DNA of 64,000 bases from NCBI RefSeq assembly GCF_014202215.1, contig NZ_JACHGB010000001.1, positions 248,001-312,000 on the forward strand, read 5' to 3'. Position 1 is the first letter of the stretch. The number at the start of each line of letters is the position of its first letter. The translations under genes were made by a program, and so were the position numbers. The DNA comes from Quisquiliibacterium transsilvanicum. Its GTDB lineage: Bacteria > Pseudomonadota > Gammaproteobacteria > Burkholderiales > Burkholderiaceae_E. A model generated the notes under the pieces. That model saw only the letters and a list, made by a program, of their open reading frames with translations, did no database searches and was not told where the DNA came from. Shown piece by piece: positions 53,936 to 63,529 of this stretch.

Positions 53936-54921
53936 TGGACGATCAGGGGATGCAGGCGGGGCGGGACGGCGCAGGCGCGCGTGACGGCTGGGAGCGCAAG
54001 CTCATCGAGGAACTTGCCCTGTCTTCGATCCGGGAGAAGCGCGCCGCCCGCCGCTGGAGCATCTTCTTCCGCCTCGTCGGTCTTGCGATGTTCGTGCTGG
54101 TGGTCCTGCTCTGGACGGGCGTCTGGGATCCCATCGAGAAGGTGGCCGGCGGCAGGCATACCGCGCTGGTCGACGTCGAAGGCGTCATCCAGTCCAAGGG
54201 CGAATCCTCCGCCGAAGCGATCGCTGCGGGACTCCAGGCCGCGTTCTCGGATGCGAACACCGCGGGCGTGGTGCTGCGCATCAACAGTCCCGGTGGCAGC
54301 CCGGTGCAGGCAGGCATCGTGTTCGACGAGATCCGCAGGCTGCGGGCCCAGTATCCGGACATCCCGGTTTACGCGGTGGTCGAGGAAATCTGCGCGTCCG
54401 GCGGTTACTACGTCGCTGCCGCCGCTGACCGCATCTACGTCGACAAGGCCAGCCTCGTCGGGTCCATAGGGGTTCTGATCGACAGCTTCGGCTTCGTCGG
54501 AACGATGGAGAAGCTCGGCGTCGAGCGGCGGCTGATCACCGCCGGCAGCAGCAAGGGCTTCCTGGACAGTTTTTCGCCGCTTGCCGAACGGGACCGCGAG
54601 CACGTCCAGTCGATGCTCGACGAGATCCATGCCCAGTTCGTCGCAGCGGTGCGCACCGGCCGCGGCGATCGCCTGAAGGAGGACGGCACCACGTTCTCCG
54701 GACTGGTCTGGACCGGCGCGCGCAGCGTCGAGATGGGATTGGCCGACGGCATCGGCAGCATCGACAGCGTGGCTCGCGACGTGATCAAGGCCGAGCGGAT
54801 CGTCGATTTTTCGCGCAAGCAGAACCTGGCCGAGCGGCTCGCCACGCGCGTCGGGGCGGGCGGTGCGCAGGCGGTGCTCGGCCGGATCGGGCTGGGCGCG
54901 GGGGCGGCGCAGCCGCGCTGA
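53935..54921 (+). CDS. Signal peptide peptidase SppA-type S49 serine protease
   Basis: 328 aa, single-domain S49 protease anchored by one N-terminal membrane helix (about 46-63) with the catalytic domain in the periplasm. Ser155 (CASGGYYVA) and Lys207 (TAGSSKGFLD) form the Ser-Lys dyad; their spacing of 52 equals that in Bacillus SppA. LVDVEGVIQS and INSPGGSPVQAG are family strands. It clears remnant signal peptides or misinserted membrane proteins. Last gene of the rluC operon; converges on the rsmI-like gene. Confidence 0.9.
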   Translation: MDDQGMQAGRDGAGARDGWERKLIEELALSSIREKRAARRWSIFFRLVGLAMFVLVVLLWTGVWDPIEKVAGGRHTALVDVEGVIQSKGESSAEAIAAGLQAAFSDANTAGVVLRINSPGGSPVQAGIVFDEIRRLRAQYPDIPVYAVVEEICASGGYYVAAAADRIYVDKASLVGSIGVLIDSFGFVGTMEKLGVERRLITAGSSKGFLDSFSPLAERDREHVQSMLDEIHAQFVAAVRTGRGDRLKEDGTTFSGLVWTGARSVEMGLADGIGSIDSVARDVIKAERIVDFSRKQNLAERLATRVGAGGAQAVLGRIGLGAGAAQPR

Positions 54922-54930
54922 GCGGCCCGT

Positions 54931-55794
54931 TCAGCGGCCCCGGCGGGGGCGCGGCGGCCTCGCGCCCGCGGGGCGTGGCGCCGCCTCCCGCGCGCCCTTC
55001 GGTCGCGCACGGGTCGGCGATCCGGCGCGCTCGCCCTGCAACGAGAGCACGGTCGGCGTGCGCTCCAGTTCGGGGCGCAGGGCGCGCCATTCCGCCACCG
55101 TTCGCGACTGCGTCGTCTCGCCGGCCATCGTCAGCCGCGCAGCGACGCCGATGCGGGTGGCCGGCGCAAGCGCCGCGAGCATCGCGTCGAACAGCGCCTG
55201 GGTCCGGTAGGGTGTCTCGATCATCAGCACCGTCTCGCCGGTCGATGCGGAGCGGCGCTCGAGTTCGCGCAGGCGCTCGGTGCGCTCCGCCGCATCGACC
55301 GGGACATAGCCCGCGAAGCTGAACGCCTGGCCGTTCATTCCGGAGGCCATCAGCGCCAGCAGCAGCGAGCTCGGGCCCACCAGCGGCACCACGCGGATTC
55401 CCCTGCGATGGGCCAGCGCCACCAGTGCCGCGCCGGGGTCGGCGATGGCCGGACAGCCGGCCTCGGAGAGCAGGCCTGCGTCGCGTCCCGCCAGCAGCGG
55501 TTCGAGCAGCGCGGGGAGGCGGTCCTCGGGGGTGTTCCGGTTCAGCTCGACGATCGTGATTTCCTGCAGCGGGCGGCGCATCGGCAGCCTGGCGAGCACC
55601 GCGCGTGCGCTGCGCGCATGCTCCGCGATGAAGCAGTCCAGTCCGACCGTCGCCTCGACGGTGGCCGGGGGCAGCACCCGCAGCGGGTCCTCGTCCGGGC
55701 CGAGCGGCACCGGGACCAGATAGAGCGTACCGGTCACGGAGCCGGTGGGGGTGTCGTCCAAGAGGCGCTCGCTCCGCAGGGGTGAATCGGTCAC
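54931..55794 (-). CDS. RsmI-like tetrapyrrole-methylase-fold SAM methyltransferase with basic tail
   Basis: 287 aa. GTLYLVPVPLG, LSEAGCPAIADPGAALVALAHRRGIRVVPLVGPSSLLLALMASGMNGQAFSFAGYVP and MIETPYRTQALFDAML match the RsmI/YraL fold (2'-O-methylation of C1402 in 16S rRNA for RsmI). Several RsmI positions differ (LVPVPLGPDED in place of VATPIGNLxD), so it is probably the RsmI paralogue often found beside maf in betaproteobacteria. C-terminal 30 residues are Arg/Pro-rich and may bind RNA. The GTG start overlaps the maf stop by GTGA. Confidence 0.83.
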   Translation of the reverse strand: MTDSPLRSERLLDDTPTGSVTGTLYLVPVPLGPDEDPLRVLPPATVEATVGLDCFIAEHARSARAVLARLPMRRPLQEITIVELNRNTPEDRLPALLEPLLAGRDAGLLSEAGCPAIADPGAALVALAHRRGIRVVPLVGPSSLLLALMASGMNGQAFSFAGYVPVDAAERTERLRELERRSASTGETVLMIETPYRTQALFDAMLAALAPATRIGVAARLTMAGETTQSRTVAEWRALRPELERTPTVLSLQGERAGSPTRARPKGAREAAPRPAGARPPRPRRGR

Positions 55795-56417
55795 AGGACC
55801 GGCCTGCCGGCGGCTTCGAGGAAGCTGGTCAGCAGGATGAGCGGCAGGCCGATCAGCGCGGTCGGATCCGGTCCCTCGATCGATTCGAGCAGCGCGATGC
55901 CGAGCGCCTCGACGCGCGCCGAGCCGGCGCAGTCGTAGGCGGGCTCCCGGCCCAGGTAGGACTCGATCCGCGCGTCGTCCAGCCTGCGAAAGCGCACCCG
56001 GGTCTCGACCACGCCGCTGCGCAGGAAGCCGGCTTCCGGGCAGGCCAGCGCCACTCCGGTATGAAAGGAGAGGGTGCGCCCGGAGGCCATCCGCAGCTGC
56101 TCCACGGCTGCCCGGTGGGTGCCGGGCTTGCCGATCGCGTGCCGGCCGTCGATGCTTGCCGCCTGGTCCGAGCCGATCGCCAGCGCGCCGGGGCGCAGCG
56201 CCGCGGTGGCCTGCGCCTTCGCGATCGACAGCCGCAGCGCCAGCGCATGCGGCGGCTCGCCGGGCAGCGCGGTTTCGTCGGTGCCCGGCGCGATCGTCTC
56301 GAACGGCAGGCCGAGCCGCTCGAGGAGTTCCCGGCGGTAGCGGGAGGTCGAGCCGAGGACCAGCGGGCGGGCGTCGATCTTCGCCTGGGCGGGGTCGGGG
56401 TGCTGCAGCGGGGTCAT
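55791..56417 (-). CDS. Maf/YceF-type nucleotide pyrophosphatase
   Basis: 208 aa. LVLGSTSRYRRELLERLGLPFE is the Maf N-terminus, in the version seen in YceF (7-methyl-GTP pyrophosphatase); IGSDQAASIDGRHAIGKPG holds the catalytic Asp, and IEGPDPTALIGLPLILLTSFL is the C-terminal Maf signature. It removes abnormal nucleotides from the pool. ATG 56417 is preferred; 13 residues upstream are unconserved. First of two coupled minus-strand genes, divergent from yceD. Confidence 0.9.
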   Translation of the reverse strand: MTPLQHPDPAQAKIDARPLVLGSTSRYRRELLERLGLPFETIAPGTDETALPGEPPHALALRLSIAKAQATAALRPGALAIGSDQAASIDGRHAIGKPGTHRAAVEQLRMASGRTLSFHTGVALACPEAGFLRSGVVETRVRFRRLDDARIESYLGREPAYDCAGSARVEALGIALLESIEGPDPTALIGLPLILLTSFLEAAGRPVL

Positions 56418-56479
56418 CTCTGGAGCCGGGTGAAGCGCTTCGGGGCGACGCGGCATCCATGGCCCGCCGATGAGGCCGG

Positions 56480-56491
56480 TATCATAGCGTC
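56480..56491 (+). promoter_or_regulatory. -10 element placed for a leaderless yceD transcript
   Basis: TATCAT (56480-56485) followed by 6 nt and the ATG of yceD, the fourth case of this spacing in the window. No Shine-Dalgarno at normal distance. Confidence 0.45.
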
Positions 56492-57082
56492 ATGACATCC
56501 AAGCCACCCGTTGGAAGGGGCGCCGCGCGGCCCTGGATCGACACCCTCGAGTTCGCCAGGTCTGGCGGAGCGCTCGGGTCGTCACAGCAGCCGGCGGATC
56601 TGCCCCGCCTGCTCGATCTGCTCGCCGGTCCCGAGGGGAGCATCGACTGGGCGCTGACCGGCGAGCGCCGGCCCCGGCCCGAGGGCGGGGCGGACACCTT
56701 CCTCCGGCTCGAGTTGAAGGGCAGCGTCTCGCTCGAGTGCAACCGCTGCCTGCGGTCGGTGCAGACGGAGATCGGCGACAGTCGCCTGTTCAAGATCACT
56801 GCGACCGAATCCCAGGCCGAACGCGAGGACGCGCAGACCGACGATTACGATGCGCTGGTCGCAAGCCCGCACTTCGACGTGCTGGAGTTCGTCGAGGACG
56901 AGGCGATCCTGGCCTTGCCGATCGCGCCGAGGCACCCGGACTGCAGCCTGCCGGGTGCGCCAGCCGATCCCGCCGAAGCCGCGCCGGAACGACCAAACCC
57001 GTTCGCTGCGCTCGCGGCGCTGAAGGGGCGCGCTGCGCGCAACGACAGCGACGAAGACGGGGATGACGGCGGGAACCCCTGA
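56492..57082 (+). CDS. yceD: YceD/DUF177 family protein (23S rRNA accumulation protein)
   Basis: 196 aa. [24 protein letters not shown] with the CxRC pair, [35 protein letters not shown] and FAALAALKG are the DUF177 signature. In E. coli and plants the protein is needed for 23S rRNA accumulation, and the gene sits before rpmF. The C-terminal acidic tail ([12 protein letters not shown]) is longer than usual. Begins the run to rpmF and plsX. Confidence 0.9.
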   Translation: MTSKPPVGRGAARPWIDTLEFARSGGALGSSQQPADLPRLLDLLAGPEGSIDWALTGERRPRPEGGADTFLRLELKGSVSLECNRCLRSVQTEIGDSRLFKITATESQAEREDAQTDDYDALVASPHFDVLEFVEDEAILALPIAPRHPDCSLPGAPADPAEAAPERPNPFAALAALKGRAARNDSDEDGDDGGNP

Positions 57083-57121
57083 ATTGCGTTGGCCGGGCAT
57101 CAACTACGACGGCCAATTCGT

Positions 57122-57130
57122 TGATATACT
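57122..57130 (+). promoter_or_regulatory. Extended -10 promoter upstream of rpmF
   Basis: TGA-TATACT (57122-57130) is an extended -10; no -35. It would give rpmF-plsX-fab a second start inside the yceD-rpmF spacer, with a leader of about 25-30 nt holding the rpmF GGAG. Confidence 0.5.
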
Positions 57131-57162
57131 TGCAGATTGACCATTTTCCCGGAGCTGCCGAC

Positions 57163-57345
57163 ATGGCCGTCCAGCAGAACAAGAAATCCCCCTCCAAGCG
57201 CGGCATGCACCGTTCGCACGACTTCCTCGTCACCGCGCCGATGGCCGTTGAGCCCACTACTGGCGAGACGCACCTGCGCCATCACGTGAGCCCCAACGGT
57301 TTCTATCGTGGCCGCAAGGTCGTCAAGACCAAGAACGACGAGTAA
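57163..57345 (+). CDS. rpmF: Large ribosomal subunit protein bL32
   Basis: 60 aa. [22 protein letters not shown] and [20 protein letters not shown] are diagnostic. It is the zinc-free form, with no cysteines. GGAG 9 nt before the ATG. Sits 80 bp after yceD and 42 bp before plsX, the common proteobacterial order. Confidence 0.97.
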   Translation: MAVQQNKKSPSKRGMHRSHDFLVTAPMAVEPTTGETHLRHHVSPNGFYRGRKVVKTKNDE

Positions 57346-57387
57346 TCTGCCGCTCGGGTCACCCTTGCCTTTCCGGACCTCGCGCCA

Positions 57388-58467
57388 GTGTCGATGAGCG
57401 TCCGGATTGCCATCGACTGCATGGGCGGCGACCACGGCCTTGCGGTCACCGTGCCGGCGGCCGTTTCGTTCCTGTCGCATGTTCCGGATGTGCGTCTGCT
57501 GCTGGTAGGGCGCGAGGCAGAGGTACGCGCCGCGCTTGCCGGATTCGGCGGCGCCGACCTGTCCCGCATCGAGGTTCGTGATGCCCCCGAGGTGGTGGCC
57601 ATGGACGAGCCCCCCGCTTCGGCGCTGCGCAGCAAGCGCAAGTCGTCCATGCGACTTGCGATCGAGGCCGTCAAGTCGGGCGAGGCGCAGGCCTGCGTCA
57701 GCGCCGGCAATACCGGGGCACTGATGGCGATCTCGCGCTTCGTGCTGCGCATGCTCGACGGCATCGACCGTCCGGCCATCGCTGCGCCGCTGCCCAACCA
57801 GCGGGGCGGTGTCACGACCATGCTCGATCTCGGCGCCAATGTCGACTGCGAGCCGGAGCACTACCTCCAGTTCGCGATCATGGGCGCAGCGCTCGTGTCG
57901 GTGCTCGAGGGGCGCGATCGACCCTCGGTCGGGCTGCTCAACATCGGCGAAGAGGCGATCAAGGGCAACGACTCGGTCAAGCAGGCGGCGGAGCTGCTGC
58001 GGGCCAGCAGCCTGAACTTCCACGGCAACGTGGAGGGCAACGACATCTACGAGGGCACCACCGACGTCGTCGTCTGCGACGGCTTCGTCGGCAACGTCGC
58101 GCTCAAGACCTCCGAAGGACTCGCGCGGATGCTCAATGGCATCATCCGCGAGGAGTTTTCGCGCAATCTCCTTACCAAGGGCGCCGCGCTCCTCTCGATG
58201 GCCGTCCTCAAGCGGCTCAAGGATCGCGTCGACCACCGCAGATACAACGGCGCCAGCCTGGTCGGGCTGCGCGGCATCGTCATCAAGAGCCACGGTTCCG
58301 CCGATGCGTTCGCGTTCGAGTTCGCGCTGCGCCGTGCCTACGACGCCGCCCGCAATGGCCTGCTCGAGCGCATCGCCCAGACGCTGCCGCAACTGACCGC
58401 GGAAGCGCATGCCGGTGCGACGGGGATGCCGCCGCAGCCGTCTGAACCACCGGGGGCCGTGCGCTGA
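57388..58467 (+). CDS. plsX: Phosphate acyltransferase
   Basis: 359 aa peripheral membrane enzyme converting acyl-ACP and phosphate to acyl-phosphate, the first step of phospholipid synthesis by PlsX/Pls[61 protein letters not shown] and [16 protein letters not shown] are the family's conserved blocks. Start GTG 57388 or ATG 57394. Followed by fabH 34 bp later. Confidence 0.94.
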   Translation: MSMSVRIAIDCMGGDHGLAVTVPAAVSFLSHVPDVRLLLVGREAEVRAALAGFGGADLSRIEVRDAPEVVAMDEPPASALRSKRKSSMRLAIEAVKSGEAQACVSAGNTGALMAISRFVLRMLDGIDRPAIAAPLPNQRGGVTTMLDLGANVDCEPEHYLQFAIMGAALVSVLEGRDRPSVGLLNIGEEAIKGNDSVKQAAELLRASSLNFHGNVEGNDIYEGTTDVVVCDGFVGNVALKTSEGLARMLNGIIREEFSRNLLTKGAALLSMAVLKRLKDRVDHRRYNGASLVGLRGIVIKSHGSADAFAFEFALRRAYDAARNGLLERIAQTLPQLTAEAHAGATGMPPQPSEPPGAVR

Positions 58468-58501
58468 GCGCACCCGCCCGCGTCAGCCCAGAGCGAGTGC
58501 A

Positions 58502-59479
58502 ATGAACATTCATTCCCGAATCATCGGCACCGGCAGCGCGCTGCCGGAACGCGTCGTCACCAACGAACAGCTCTCGCGCGAGCTCGCCGAGCGCGGCCTG
58601 GAGACCTCCGACGAGTGGATCGTCGGGCGTACCGGGATCCGCCAGCGCCACATCGCGTCGCCCGAGACTTCCAGCAGCATGCTCGCGACCCAGGCGGCCC
58701 GCGAGGCGCTGTCGGCCGCCGGGGTGTCGGCGGAATCGGTCGACCTGATCATCGTCGCCACCTCCACCCCCGACTACGTGTTCCCGAGCGCCGCCTGCCT
58801 GGTGCAGAAGTCCCTCGGCATCTCCGGTGGCGCGGCTTTCGACGTGCAGGCGGTGTGCAGCGGTTTCGTCTATGGGCTGGCCACGGCGGACGCAATGATC
58901 CGCACCGGCATGGCCAAACGCGCACTGGTGATCGGCGCCGAGGTCTTCTCGCGCATTCTCGACTGGAACGATCGCGGCACCTGCGTGCTGTTCGGCGACG
59001 GCGCCGGTGCGGTGCTGCTGAGCGCCGACTCCCGCCCCGGCATCCTGGCGTCGAAGCTGCATGCCGACGGCCGCTACGAGAACATCCTGCGCACTGCCGG
59101 CAACGTAAGCGGCGGCGGCATCACCGGCCATCCCTTCCTGACCATGGACGGGCCGGCGGTCTTCAAGCTGGCGGTCTCGGTGCTCGACTCGGTCGCGCGC
59201 GAGACCGTCGCGGCGGCCGGCCTGACGCTCGACGACGTCGACTGGCTGATCCCCCACCAGGCGAATCTGCGCATCCTGCAGGCCACCGGGCGCAAGCTCG
59301 GCCTGCCCGCGGAGCGCGTGATCGTCACCGTCGACCGCCATGCGAACACCTCGGCGGCGTCGATTCCGCTCGCGCTCGACGTCGCGGTCCGCGACGGCCG
59401 CATCAAGGCCGGCGATCGCGTGCTGATGGAAGGGGTGGGCGGCGGCTTCACCTGGGGCGCAGTGTTCGTTCAGATGTGA
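58502..59479 (+). CDS. fabH: 3-oxoacyl-ACP synthase III
   Basis: 325 aa; starts fatty acid synthesis by condensing acetyl-CoA with malonyl-ACP. Catalytic Cys119 (VQAVCSGF), His in LIPHQAN and Asn in [10 protein letters not shown]-terminus [13 protein letters not shown] is standard. ATG 58502 is preferred; upstream codons read through the end of plsX. Confidence 0.95.
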   Translation: MNIHSRIIGTGSALPERVVTNEQLSRELAERGLETSDEWIVGRTGIRQRHIASPETSSSMLATQAAREALSAAGVSAESVDLIIVATSTPDYVFPSAACLVQKSLGISGGAAFDVQAVCSGFVYGLATADAMIRTGMAKRALVIGAEVFSRILDWNDRGTCVLFGDGAGAVLLSADSRPGILASKLHADGRYENILRTAGNVSGGGITGHPFLTMDGPAVFKLAVSVLDSVARETVAAAGLTLDDVDWLIPHQANLRILQATGRKLGLPAERVIVTVDRHANTSAASIPLALDVAVRDGRIKAGDRVLMEGVGGGFTWGAVFVQM

Positions 59480-59503
59480 CCAATCGGAGAGGAACTCCCG
59501 CTC

Positions 59504-60445
59504 ATGAGTCTCGCTTTCGTATTTCCCGGCCAGGGCTCCCAGGCCGTCGGCATGCTCGATGCGTTCGCAGCCGATGCGGCGGTCCAGGCAGTGCTGCGCG
59601 ATGCCGACGCGGCGCTCGGCGAGCCGCTGTCGGCCACCATCGCCCAGGGTCCGGCCGACCAGCTCAACCTGACGGTCAACACGCAGCCGGCGATGCTGGT
59701 GGCGTCCTACGCCTGCCACGCGGCGTGGCGGGCAGCGGGCGGCCCGCAGGCGGCCGTCGTCGCAGGGCACAGCCTTGGCGAGTACACGGCGCTGACCGTC
59801 GCTGGCGCGCTGGCGTTCGCCGACGCGGTGCCGCTGGTCCGCCTGCGCGCGCAGGCGATGCAGGATGCCGTGCCGGTGGGCGTGGGCGGCATGGCCGCGA
59901 TCCTCGGGCTGGACGACGCCGCAGTGGCGCAGGCCTGCGCCCGCGCCGTCGAAGGGCACCCGGGCGAAGCCGTCGAGCCGGTTAACTTCAATGCGCCGGC
60001 GCAGGTGGTCATCGCCGGCCACAAGGCTGCGGTCGAGCGCGCCTGCGCCGAGGCCAAGGCGCTCGGCGCCAAGCGCGCGCTGCCGCTGGCCGTGTCCGCA
60101 CCGTTCCATTCGTCGCTGCTGCGGCCGGCAGGCGAGCGCCTGGCGGCGGCGCTGGCGAACATCCGGCTGGGCAGCCCCGCGATTCCCCTGGTCAACAACG
60201 TCGACGTGGCGGTCGAGTCCGATCCTGCGCGCATCGCCGATGCGCTGGTACGCCAGGCCTACGGCCCGGTGCGCTGGGTCGAGGTGGTCCAGAAGCTCGC
60301 CTCGATGGGCGTGGACCGGGTCATCGAGTTCGGGCCGGGCAAGGTGCTCGCCGGGTTGGTCGGGCGGATCGACAAGTCGCTCAAGGTGCATGCGGTGTAC
60401 GACCCCGCAAGCCTGGATGCGGCGCTCGCGGAGGTGAGGCAATGA
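59504..60445 (+). CDS. fabD: Malonyl-CoA:ACP transacylase
   Basis: 313 aa; loads malonyl groups onto ACP. FVFPGQGSQAVGM oxyanion loop, active-site Ser90 in AGHSLGEYTAL, RAQAMQDAVPVGVGGMAAILG with the substrate-carboxylate Arg, and SAPFHSSLLRPAGERL with the catalytic His. GGAGAGGAA upstream. Overlaps fabG by ATGA. Confidence 0.95.
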   Translation: MSLAFVFPGQGSQAVGMLDAFAADAAVQAVLRDADAALGEPLSATIAQGPADQLNLTVNTQPAMLVASYACHAAWRAAGGPQAAVVAGHSLGEYTALTVAGALAFADAVPLVRLRAQAMQDAVPVGVGGMAAILGLDDAAVAQACARAVEGHPGEAVEPVNFNAPAQVVIAGHKAAVERACAEAKALGAKRALPLAVSAPFHSSLLRPAGERLAAALANIRLGSPAIPLVNNVDVAVESDPARIADALVRQAYGPVRWVEVVQKLASMGVDRVIEFGPGKVLAGLVGRIDKSLKVHAVYDPASLDAALAEVRQ

Positions 60446-61215
60446 GCGGCCAGATCGACACGGGTTCGGCGGGGGCCCTCGCGGGCCGTCTGGCCCTGGT
60501 CACCGGCGCCTCGCGCGGCATCGGCCGGGCAATCGCGCTCGAGCTCGGGCGGCAGGGCGCCACCGTGATCGGCACCGCCACCACGCCCGAGGGCGCGGCA
60601 GCGATCGGCGCGGCATTCGCCGAGGCGGGGCTGACCGGCCGCGGCGAGGCGCTCGACGTCACCGACGCGGCCGCCTGCGAGCGACTGATCGATGCGCTGC
60701 AGAAGGAGTCCGGCAGCGTGGCCATCCTGGTCAACAACGCCGGCATCACGCGCGACAACCTCGCGATCCGGATGAAGGACGACGAGTGGCAGGCGGTGCT
60801 CGACACCAACCTGAGCGCCGTGTTCCGGATGTCCAGGCTGGTGATGCGCGGGATGATGAAGGCCCGCTCCGGACGCATCGTGAACGTGACCTCGGTGGTG
60901 GGCTCCAGCGGCAACGCCGGGCAGGCCAACTACGCCGCCGCAAAGGCCGGGGTCGCGGGAATGAGCCGCGCGCTGGCGCGCGAGCTGGGCAGCCGCAACG
61001 TCACGGTCAACTGCGTCGCGCCGGGCTTCATCGACACCGACATGACGCGCGGGCTCGGCGAGGCGCAGACGGCCGCGCTGATGCAGGGCATCCCGATGGG
61101 GCGCTTCGGACAGCCGGAAGACATCGCGGCCGCGGTGGCTTTCCTGGCGTCGCCGGCCGCCGCCTACATCACCGGCGTCACACTGCACGTGAACGGCGGC
61201 ATGTACATGGAATGA
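60442..61215 (+). CDS. fabG: 3-oxoacyl-ACP reductase
   Basis: 257 aa SDR. NADPH motif TGASRGIGRAIA, NNAGITRDNL, catalytic Ser in NVTSVVGSSGNAGQANYAAAKAG with YAAAK, and C-terminal TGVTLHVNGGMYM. The first 13 residues are an extension beyond the usual FabG start. Reduces 3-oxoacyl-ACP in the elongation cycle. Confidence 0.94.
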   Translation: MSGQIDTGSAGALAGRLALVTGASRGIGRAIALELGRQGATVIGTATTPEGAAAIGAAFAEAGLTGRGEALDVTDAAACERLIDALQKESGSVAILVNNAGITRDNLAIRMKDDEWQAVLDTNLSAVFRMSRLVMRGMMKARSGRIVNVTSVVGSSGNAGQANYAAAKAGVAGMSRALARELGSRNVTVNCVAPGFIDTDMTRGLGEAQTAALMQGIPMGRFGQPEDIAAAVAFLASPAAAYITGVTLHVNGGMYME

Positions 61216-61295
61216 GTCGAGTAGGGCGACGAAGCCCGGCGTTTGGCGCGAATTGGCTAGGCCATCCGCGCCCCGCGCTGCCGGAGTCGCCCAAC

Positions 61296-61340
61296 TGCTA
61301 GAATTCGACCCCGTTGACCGGCCGTACCGGCCGATGGTCA
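61296..61340 (+). promoter_or_regulatory. acpP promoter and 5' leader hairpin
   Basis: Extended -10 TGC-TAGAAT at 61296-61304 predicts a start near 61311 and a leader of about 87 nt. Just after it, TGACC GGCCG / CGGCC (GAT bulge) GGTCA (61315-61340) can form a 10-bp stem at the mRNA 5' end, a feature that would protect this highly expressed transcript. Confidence 0.5.
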
Positions 61341-61397
61341 CAAACTACAACCTGGGTGCCCGCGATGCGCGGCCGCCCGACCTGAGGAGCCCGAGGA

Positions 61398-61637
61398 ATG
61401 GAAAACTTCGAACAACGCGTCAAGAAGATCGTCGCCGAGCAGCTTGGCGTGAACGAGGCCGACATCAAGATCGAATCCTCCTTCGTCGACGATCTCGGCG
61501 CCGACTCGCTCGACACCGTCGAGCTCGTGATGGCGCTCGAGGACGAGTTCGAGACCGAGATTCCCGACGAGGAAGCCGAGAAGATCACCACGGTCCAGCA
61601 GGCGATCGATTACGTGAAGACGCACAGCAAGGGCTGA
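61398..61637 (+). CDS. acpP: Acyl carrier protein
   Basis: 79 aa, acidic four-helix protein. Ser37 in [19 protein letters not shown] receives the 4'-phosphopantetheine. Length and composition match AcpP (E. coli 78). GAGGA precedes the ATG. Has its own promoter inside the fab run, consistent with the high ACP demand. Confidence 0.97.
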   Translation: MENFEQRVKKIVAEQLGVNEADIKIESSFVDDLGADSLDTVELVMALEDEFETEIPDEEAEKITTVQQAIDYVKTHSKG

Positions 61638-61668
61638 TGCGTTTCATCGGGCTTCCCAGGAGAGCACA

Positions 61669-62901
61669 GTGAGCCGACGGCGAGTTGTAGTGACCGGGCT
61701 GGGGGCAGTGTCCCCCGTCGGGAACGACGTCCAGACCACCTGGCAGAACATCGTCGCGGGCCGGTCCGGCATCGGCCCGATCACGCGGTTCGATGCCAGC
61801 GCCTTCACCTGCCGCATCGCCGGCGAGGTCAAGGACTTCGACATCGAAGCGTACCTGTCGGCCAAGGAAGCCCGGCATTTCGACACCTTCATCCACTACG
61901 GGCTGGCGGCAGGCTCTCAGGCGCTCGCCGACAGCGGGCTGGAGGTGACGGACACCAACCGGACCCAGGTCGGCGTGATGATCGGCTCGGGCATCGGCGG
62001 TCTGCCGATGATCGAGGACAACCACACGGAGTACGTGAACCGCGGCCCCCGCCGAATTTCGCCGTTCTTCGTGCCTGGCTCGATCATCAACATGATCTCC
62101 GGCCAGTTCTCGATCATGCATGGGCTTCAGGGCCCCAACCTGGCCATCGTCACGGCCTGCACCACGGGTCTGCACTGCATCGGCCAGGCGGGCCGCATCA
62201 TCGAGTACGGCGATGCGGACGTGATGGTTGCCGGCGGCGCCGAGTCCACCGTGTCGCCTCTGGGCGTGGGGGGCTTCTGCTCGGCCAAGGCGATGTCCAC
62301 GCGCAACGACGATCCGACCACCGCGAGTCGTCCCTGGGACAAGGACCGCGACGGCTTCGTCCTCGGCGAAGGGGCGGGCGTCATGGTGCTCGAGGAGTAC
62401 GAGCACGCGAAGCGGCGCGGTGCGCGCATCTACGCCGAGCTCGCGGGCTTCGGGATGAGCGCCGACGCCAACCACATCACCGCCCCGAGCACCGACGGCC
62501 CGCGCCGCTGCATGCTCTCGGCGCTGCGCAACGCAGGCGCCGCGATCGAGGAAATCTCCTACCTGAACGCACACGGCACCTCCACGCCGCTCGGCGACCG
62601 GAACGAGACCGAGGCCATCAAGCTCGCGCTCGGTGACCATGCACGCAAGATCGTCGTCAACTCGACGAAGTCCATGACCGGTCACCTGCTCGGTGGCGCC
62701 GGCGGCCTCGAGTCGGTGCTCACGGTGCTGGCGCTGCACCATCAGGTTTCGCCGCCCACCATCAACATCTTCAACCAGGACCCGGAGTGCGATCTCGACT
62801 ACTGCGCCAACGAGGCTCGGCAGATGAAGATCGACGTCGCGCTGAAGAACTCCTTCGGCTTCGGCGGCACGAACGGCACGCTGGTCCTGCGCCGGGCCTG
62901 A
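61669..62901 (+). CDS. fabF: 3-oxoacyl-ACP synthase II
   Basis: 410 aa; elongating condensing enzyme. GTG start with AGGAGAG 5 nt upstream. [18 protein letters not shown] at the N-terminus, catalytic Cys164 (VTACTTGLH), His in [11 protein letters not shown] and in [13 protein letters not shown]. Ends with [17 protein letters not shown]. 31 bp after acpP. Confidence 0.95.
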   Translation: MSRRRVVVTGLGAVSPVGNDVQTTWQNIVAGRSGIGPITRFDASAFTCRIAGEVKDFDIEAYLSAKEARHFDTFIHYGLAAGSQALADSGLEVTDTNRTQVGVMIGSGIGGLPMIEDNHTEYVNRGPRRISPFFVPGSIINMISGQFSIMHGLQGPNLAIVTACTTGLHCIGQAGRIIEYGDADVMVAGGAESTVSPLGVGGFCSAKAMSTRNDDPTTASRPWDKDRDGFVLGEGAGVMVLEEYEHAKRRGARIYAELAGFGMSADANHITAPSTDGPRRCMLSALRNAGAAIEEISYLNAHGTSTPLGDRNETEAIKLALGDHARKIVVNSTKSMTGHLLGGAGGLESVLTVLALHHQVSPPTINIFNQDPECDLDYCANEARQMKIDVALKNSFGFGGTNGTLVLRRA

Positions 62902-62930
62902 GCCCGGACTGCTGAGCGGGGAGGGGGCCG

Positions 62931-63377
62931 GTGTCGCTGGCTTTCTCGCTCGCGCTTGGCGCCTCCCGGCGGGTGGCGCTCCTCGTCTGTCTTTCGCACG
63001 CCTGCGCCGGGCTCGGCGTTCTCGCGGCGGCGCTGCGCCTCGCGGCTGCGGGCGAGTCGGGCGCTTCCGCGCTGCTGCTGGCTGTGCTGGTGCCGGTGAT
63101 CCTTTCCTGGCGGCGCGCGCTGGCGCGCTGCGGGGCGGGCGGCTGCCTGACGGTGGACGAGAGCGGCGCGGCGAGCTGGTCGTTCCGGCCCGGCCCCGGC
63201 AGCCCCGGGGAGCCGGTCGAGCCACTGCGCTGGCACGTGTTCGCGGGCGTGGCCTGGCTCGAGCTCGGCGCCGCCGGCGGGCGTCGCCTGAGCCTTCTGT
63301 CAGGGGTGGATCGCGCGTCCGACCGAGAATGGCGCGAATTCAGGCGGTGGTTGCGCTGGCTGGACCGGGGCGCCTGA
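62931..63377 (+). CDS. Predicted membrane protein, possibly YgfX-like
   Basis: 148 aa from a GTG with GAGGGGG upstream. Two hydrophobic segments (about 14-38 and 43-59) are followed by a soluble part (ALARCGAGGCLTVDESGAASWSFRP...WREFRRWLRWLDRGA). Size, two-helix topology and the position after fabF resemble the YgfX/CptA family, which is often found there in betaproteobacteria, but the sequence similarity is weak by eye. I would leave it as hypothetical membrane protein. Confidence 0.55.
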   Translation: MSLAFSLALGASRRVALLVCLSHACAGLGVLAAALRLAAAGESGASALLLAVLVPVILSWRRALARCGAGGCLTVDESGAASWSFRPGPGSPGEPVEPLRWHVFAGVAWLELGAAGGRRLSLLSGVDRASDREWREFRRWLRWLDRGA

Positions 63378-63409
63378 GAGGCGCACTGCGCGCTGGAACT
63401 GCCGCTCCC

Positions 63410-63437
63410 CTTGAAACGCGCGGCAGGGCCCCCATCT
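63410..63437 (+). promoter_or_regulatory. Sigma-32 (RpoH) promoter of the Do-like protease
   Basis: CTTGAAA (63410-63416), 13-bp spacer, CCCCATCT (63430-63437): both boxes match the heat-shock consensus at every defined position. Predicted start about 63444, leader about 86 nt. Confidence 0.8.
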
Positions 63438-63529
63438 GCAAGGGCGGACGTTGACTGTGCGGAACGCACCCAGCGTAGCCGCCCAGCTGCCGCGGCGCCT
63501 GCGTCGAACCTCTGACGGATACCGGACCC

